Shown: positions 6,732 to 9,195 of the stretch, piece by piece
Layout: each line of letters opens with the position of its first letter
Numbering within the stretch: position 1 is the stretch's first letter
Program-made: the position numbers and the translations under genes
NCBI GenBank assembly: GCA_029266295.1
Contig: JAQSXD010000121.1
Coordinates: 1 to 9,195 of the forward strand
Direction: 5' to 3'
From: Bacillota bacterium
Lineage (GTDB): Bacteria > Bacillota > Clostridia > Peptostreptococcales > Anaerovoracaceae
Length of the DNA: 9,195 nt
Notes under the pieces: model-generated
What the model saw: the letters and a program-made list of their open reading frames with translations, nothing else
The model's database searches: none
Told to the model about the DNA's origin: nothing

Positions 6732-6759
6732 CATATAATTCATATAGAAATAGTATGAT
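6732..6759 (+). promoter_or_regulatory. Operator-like AT-rich motif, copy 3
   Basis: Begins CATATAATTCATATAGAAAT and ends AGTATGAT; ungapped match to copy 2 at 24 of 28 positions. It starts 16 bases after the -10 box. The distances in the three units (11, 5 and 16) differ, so the motif behaves as a separate binding site rather than part of the promoter. No leader hairpin follows this copy directly. Confidence 0.58.
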
Positions 6760-6801
6760 AATAAAATAATTATTCCGATTCAGAAGCGGGAGGGAATTCC
6801 T

Positions 6802-6930
6802 ATGAAGGGGAAAAAGAAGGATGAGTACATTGAATTCTTAATTAAACTTCTCAAAGAAATTGAAAACGGCTCAATCTCCATCGTGAAACAGGACGGCGTG
6901 GTTTTGAATATTATTGCTAAGGAATCGTAG
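6802..6930 (+). CDS. Small DUF2292/YezD-like protein, copy 1 (42 aa)
   Basis: A 42-residue protein: basic start MKGKKKDEYI, a predicted amphipathic helix EFLIKLLKEI, then a beta-type core NGSISIVKQDGVVLNI. GGAGGG at 6789-6794 lies seven bases before the ATG, and the gene sits directly after promoter P3, so it is very likely translated. The core resembles the 'I-x-x-G-x-V-x-I-x-x-Q-x-G-x-V-x-x-I' pattern of DUF2292/YezD and matches the next gene in layout (helix, Gly, Ile/Val-rich strand, Q-D/N-G turn, strand), so the two look like diverged paralogues. DUF2292 members often sit near sulfur-assimilation genes, and their role is unknown. Family assignment of this copy is less secure than that of the second. 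Confidence 0.7.
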   Translation: MKGKKKDEYIEFLIKLLKEIENGSISIVKQDGVVLNIIAKES

Positions 6931-6959
6931 GTAGCGCTAATTTACGGGAGGTGATGTGT

Positions 6960-7118
6960 ATGGAAGAGAAAAAACCGGTTAAAAAAGCGATTTCAGAAGA
7001 AAATCTAAAGCGATTGTTTGCATACATAGACAGCATTCAGTTTGGGACCGTTACACTAATCATTCAAAATGGTGAAGTGGTTCAGATTGAGAAGATGGAA
7101 AAGTTCAAATTAAGATGA
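6960..7118 (+). CDS. Small DUF2292/YezD-family protein, copy 2 (52 aa)
   Basis: A 52-residue protein with a Lys-rich start (MEEKKPVKKA), helix SEENLKRLFAYIDSI, and the conserved core QFGTVTLIIQNGEVVQIEKM followed by EKFKLR. This is the typical DUF2292/YezD pattern, including the Q-[DN]-G turn and the ending VVQIE-x-x-EK-x-[RK]. Start chosen at 6960 because GGAGGT (6947-6952) lies seven bases upstream; the in-frame ATG at 6954 overlaps that site. It is second in the P3 unit, 29 bases after copy 1 and about 210 bases before metY, with the metY attenuator between. Its last codons form the first unit of a 29-base repeat. A regulatory, possibly RNA- or protein-binding, role fits the size and charge but is speculation. 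Confidence 0.82.
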   Translation: MEEKKPVKKAISEENLKRLFAYIDSIQFGTVTLIIQNGEVVQIEKMEKFKLR

Positions 7119-7175
7119 TGAAATTATTAAAAATAAAATTAAGATGATGAAATTATAAAAATAATAAATTGAGAT
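7107..7175 (+). repeat. 29-30 bp tandem AT-rich repeat at the end of the second DUF2292 gene
   Basis: AAATTAAGATGATGAAATTA occurs at 7107-7126 and again, identically, at 7136-7155. A third, partial copy with one change (AAATTGAGATGAT) begins at 7166 and runs straight into the leader hairpin. The first unit includes the DUF2292 stop codon. It looks like a slippage or duplication product that pushes the leader away from the upstream gene. Confidence 0.85.
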
Positions 7176-7177
7176 GA

Positions 7178-7250
7178 TTGACCGTAAGAACGGAGAGCAA
7201 GCTCAGCAATGCGGCGCAGAGGCGCTGGCATTCATTGGCTTGCTTTTTTT
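7178..7250 (+). ncRNA. Leader attenuator, copy 3: AGA-bulge hairpin overlapping a terminator, before metY
   Basis: Hairpin: TTG (7178-7180) with CAA (7198-7200), CCGT (7182-7185) with ACGG (7190-7193), loop AAGA, bulge beginning AGA (7194-7196). Relative to copy 1, the closing A-U pair of the upper stem is U-A here, a compensatory change that supports the fold. Bases 7194-7202 are also the 5' arm of the terminator, so the two structures exclude each other. It lies inside the P3 transcript and would let metY be controlled separately from the two small genes. Confidence 0.68.
7194..7250 (+). terminator. Strong intrinsic terminator in the metY leader
   Basis: AGCAAGC (7196-7202) pairs with GCTTGCT (7238-7244); inside, AATGC (7208-7212) pairs with GCATT (7228-7232) and GCGC (7214-7217) with GCGC (7222-7225) around AGAG. 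Seven T residues follow (7244-7250). No gene ends just before it, which marks it as an attenuator rather than a 3'-end terminator. Confidence 0.9.
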
Positions 7251-7327
7251 ATTTCTGCGGGATTTATGCAGGAAATATCGCAAAGAGCGATATTGACGGT
7301 ATTACAGAAAGGAAGGGAGATCATTCC

Positions 7328-8641
7328 ATGACAGACAAAACAAGAACACTTGGGTTTGACACCCGTAAGGTCCGTGCCGGATATCGATCAGAGGATCACA
7401 ATTATGCGGTTGCTGTTCCAATCTATCAGACTGCATCCTACGATCTGGGTTCTGTGGAGCGGGGACGAAGATTATTTCAGCTGGAAGAGGTGGGCAGCAT
7501 CTATACCAGAATCGGATCACCCACGGCAGCAATCTTAGAAGAACGGGTTGCACAGCTGGACGGAGGAACCGCTGCCATCGCGCTTGCTTCCGGTATGGCA
7601 GCAATCTCTTACACCCTTTTGCAGCTTACGGAAGGCGGCGGAAGAGTGCTGTCTCTGCCTAATCTTTACGGAGGGACCATTGATAGCTTTTTGAGAGTAT
7701 TTCCTTCCCTGGGAGTCAAAATCGACTACCCTGAAGATATCCACGATCCGGCATCCTATGAGGCTGCCATCACCCCGGATACGAAGCTGATCTTTATTGA
7801 AAGCATATCCAATCCAAATGCGGAACTCTTTGATATCGAAGAGATTGCGGAGGTTGCCCATAAGCACGGGATCCCCCTTGTAGTGGATAACACTTTTGCA
7901 ACGCCATACCTGTTCAATCCCTTCGATTACGGAGCGGATCTTGTGATCTACTCTGCGACAAAGGCGCTGAATGGACACGGCAATACCATCGCTGGTGTTA
8001 TCGTGGAAAACAGTAAATTCAACTGGGCAAGCGGCAAATATCCACAGTTTGAAGAAAAGCTTCACGTTCTCAGAACCGTGAGCGGGGAAGCGAGATCCTT
8101 CCTAGAGGCGGCGCCGGGCGCGGTATTCACTACAAGAATTCGTTTAAATTACCTGAACCATCTTGGGGCAGCGTTAAGCCCATTTGATGCATTTCTCATT
8201 TTGCAGGGAATTGAAACACTGTCTGAGAGGGTTTCCAAACAGGTGAGCAGTGCAAAAAAACTCATTGAATATCTTGAGACAAAGAAGGAGGTTCATTGGG
8301 TGAAACATCCGGAGGCGAAAGACAGTCCCTACAAAGAATTGGCTGCCCGTTATTTCCCCAAAGGAACGGGATCGATCTTCACCTTCGGTTATGGAAAAAC
8401 AAAGGAACAGAGAGATCAATTCATTGATGCTTTAGAGCTATTTTCCTTTCATGCCAACGTGGGAGATGCGAGGTCCATCCTGATCAACTCACCGGAAACA
8501 ACCCATGGGGAGCTGAATGAAAAGCAGCAGGCTTTGGCGGATATTTCAACCGATACACTGCGAATTTCTGTGGGTCTTGAAGACCCTGAGGACTTACTTG
8601 CTGATCTGGAAAGAGCTTTTCAAATCGCAGCAGAAGCATAA
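7328..8641 (+). CDS. metY: O-acetylhomoserine sulfhydrylase (O-acetylhomoserine aminocarboxypropyltransferase)
   Basis: PLP enzyme of the Cys/Met metabolism family, cytoplasmic, 437 residues, close to the usual 425-435. It joins O-acetyl-L-homoserine with sulfide to give homocysteine, or with methanethiol to give methionine directly. Visible signatures: N-terminal FDTRKVRAGY and PIYQTASYDLGS (31-42), SIYTRIGSPT (57-66), the cofactor loop ALASGMAAIS (85-94), D187 in VVDNTFATPYLF, and the Schiff-base lysine K212 in YSATKALNGHG. The long insert around FLEAAPGAVF and the LILQGIETLSERV segment are typical of this enzyme rather than cystathionine lyases. The ATG at 7328 has GGAAGGGAG just upstream and begins the family homology; the longer frame back to TTG 7178 crosses the terminator. 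Methionine gamma-lyase is a less likely reading. Expression depends on the attenuator upstream. Confidence 0.93.
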   Translation: MTDKTRTLGFDTRKVRAGYRSEDHNYAVAVPIYQTASYDLGSVERGRRLFQLEEVGSIYTRIGSPTAAILEERVAQLDGGTAAIALASGMAAISYTLLQLTEGGGRVLSLPNLYGGTIDSFLRVFPSLGVKIDYPEDIHDPASYEAAITPDTKLIFIESISNPNAELFDIEEIAEVAHKHGIPLVVDNTFATPYLFNPFDYGADLVIYSATKALNGHGNTIAGVIVENSKFNWASGKYPQFEEKLHVLRTVSGEARSFLEAAPGAVFTTRIRLNYLNHLGAALSPFDAFLILQGIETLSERVSKQVSSAKKLIEYLETKKEVHWVKHPEAKDSPYKELAARYFPKGTGSIFTFGYGKTKEQRDQFIDALELFSFHANVGDARSILINSPETTHGELNEKQQALADISTDTLRISVGLEDPEDLLADLERAFQIAAEA

Positions 8642-8701
8642 AGAAGACCATACTCTTGCGCCTGAAGAAAGGGCGGGGAGCAGGAATTCAAAGGCAAAAG
8701 A

Positions 8702-8745
8702 GCAATAGGTCATGCCGGAGACGGAACAGGGCAACAGGTCATGCC
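8702..8745 (+). repeat. 15-bp direct repeat in front of the NifH-like gene
   Basis: GCAATAGGTCATGCC (8702-8716) and GCAACAGGTCATGCC (8731-8745) differ at one base and are offset by 29 bases, just upstream of the Shine-Dalgarno site. No promoter or terminator is clear in the 122-base gap, so the NifH-like gene is probably co-transcribed with metY. The repeat could be an operator, an RNA element or a duplication relic. Confidence 0.7.
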
Positions 8746-8763
8746 AAAAAAAGGAGAAAAGAG

Positions 8764-9195
8764 ATGGGAAAAAAGTTAAAACAAATTGCGATATACGGAA
8801 AAGGAGGAATTGGGAAATCCACCACAACTTCCAATATCAGCGCAGCGCTTTCGGATATGGGTTATAAGGTGATGCAGTTCGGCTGCGATCCCAAAGCGGA
8901 TTCCACCAATACGCTGAGAGACGGTACCTATATCCCTACGGTACTGGATCTTTTGAGAGAAAAGGGAACGGTGGACGCCCATGACGCAATCTTTCAGGGA
9001 TATAACGGAATCTACTGTGTGGAAGCAGGAGGCCCGGCTCCGGGCGTGGGCTGCGCAGGCCGCGGCATTACCACTGCGGTTCAACTACTGAAACAGCAGA
9101 AAATATTTGACGAACTGGATCTGGATTATGTGATTTACGACGTTTTGGGTGATGTGGTTTGCGGCGGCTTTGCGGTACCCATCAGAGAAGGAATC
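8764..9195 (+). CDS. NifH-family iron protein (nitrogenase-like reductase component), 3'-truncated by the window edge
   Basis: ATP-dependent electron donor of a nitrogenase-like enzyme; the first 144 codons are visible, about half of a NifH of 270-295 residues. Motifs: P-loop GKGGIGKST (12-20), GCDPKADST (40-48), the [4Fe-4S] ligand C97 in GVGCAGRG with R100 next to it, and the second ligand C133 in DVLGDVVCGGF with switch II Asp126. All residues needed for a homodimer bridged by one cluster are present in this part. Differences from true NifH: GGPAPGVG instead of the usual GGPEPGVG, and FGCDPKADSTNTL where NifH has VGCDPKADSTRL. GGAG at 8753-8756 lies seven bases before the ATG. Directly after metY, a methylthio-alkane reductase component (MarH-like) is the best fit; true NifH, VnfH/AnfH, CfbC or an unnamed nitrogenase-like group remain possible until the downstream genes are known. 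Confidence 0.9.
   Translation, partial: MGKKLKQIAIYGKGGIGKSTTTSNISAALSDMGYKVMQFGCDPKADSTNTLRDGTYIPTVLDLLREKGTVDAHDAIFQGYNGIYCVEAGGPAPGVGCAGRGITTAVQLLKQQKIFDELDLDYVIYDVLGDVVCGGFAVPIREGI

Noticed and set aside
7107..7175. CRISPR array suggested by the 29-base periodicity
   Set aside because: Only two full units and one partial unit exist, with no unique spacers of proper length and no cas genes nearby.
7178..7327. Fifty-codon N-terminal extension of metY from TTG 7178
   Set aside because: It has no ribosome binding site, lacks family similarity, and runs through the attenuator hairpin and the terminator; the ATG at 7328 has a good Shine-Dalgarno site.
8764..9195. Assignment as true nitrogenase NifH for nitrogen fixation
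   Set aside because: Residue differences near C97 and the sulfur-gene neighbourhood argue against it, and no other nif gene is visible; kept as a NifH-family iron protein.

Overview
The window looks like part of a chromosome from an anaerobic, spore-forming member of the Firmicutes, most likely a Clostridia-type organism. The 5' end carries most of sigG, the forespore sigma factor found only in endospore formers. Base composition is moderate, Shine-Dalgarno sites are strong (AGGAGG and GGAGGT types), and every gene reads on the + strand. No mobile element, CRISPR array, tRNA or rRNA was seen.

Layout: (1) sigG, cut by the left edge, followed by a probable terminator. (2) A three-gene operon at 970-3373: a four-helix DUF4418-type membrane protein, a MacB/LolC/FtsX-type permease and a LolD-type ATPase. 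(3) A three-gene operon at 3574-6570: a lipoprotein substrate-binding protein, an SsuC-like permease with an unusual N-terminal extension, and an SsuB-like ATPase, together a sulfonate/nitrate/taurine-type importer. (4) Two tiny DUF2292/YezD-like genes at 6802-7118, missed by simple ORF calling. (5) metY, O-acetylhomoserine sulfhydrylase, at 7328-8641. (6) The first 144 codons of a NifH-family iron protein with both [4Fe-4S] ligand cysteines, running off the right edge.

The blocks appear to share regulation. Three almost identical promoters (TTGACA, 17 bases, TAAATT) stand before blocks 2, 3 and 4, each followed by a conserved AT-rich operator-like motif. A second shared element, a roughly 24-nt hairpin with a three-base AGA bulge, occurs before blocks 2, 3 and metY. 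In the last two cases it overlaps the 5' arm of a strong intrinsic terminator, which is the usual layout of a transcription attenuator. I do not recognise this RNA as a known riboswitch, T-box or RAT class.

My inference is a sulfur-scavenging regulon: import of an organosulfur compound by the SsuABC-like system, reductive release of a thiol by a nitrogenase-like enzyme whose reductase component starts at 8764 (methylthio-alkane reductase is the best-known precedent), and capture of the thiol or sulfide by MetY to make methionine or homocysteine. The sulfur theme rests on MetY, the SsuABC-like genes and the DUF2292 genes. The nitrogenase-like step depends on genes beyond the right edge.
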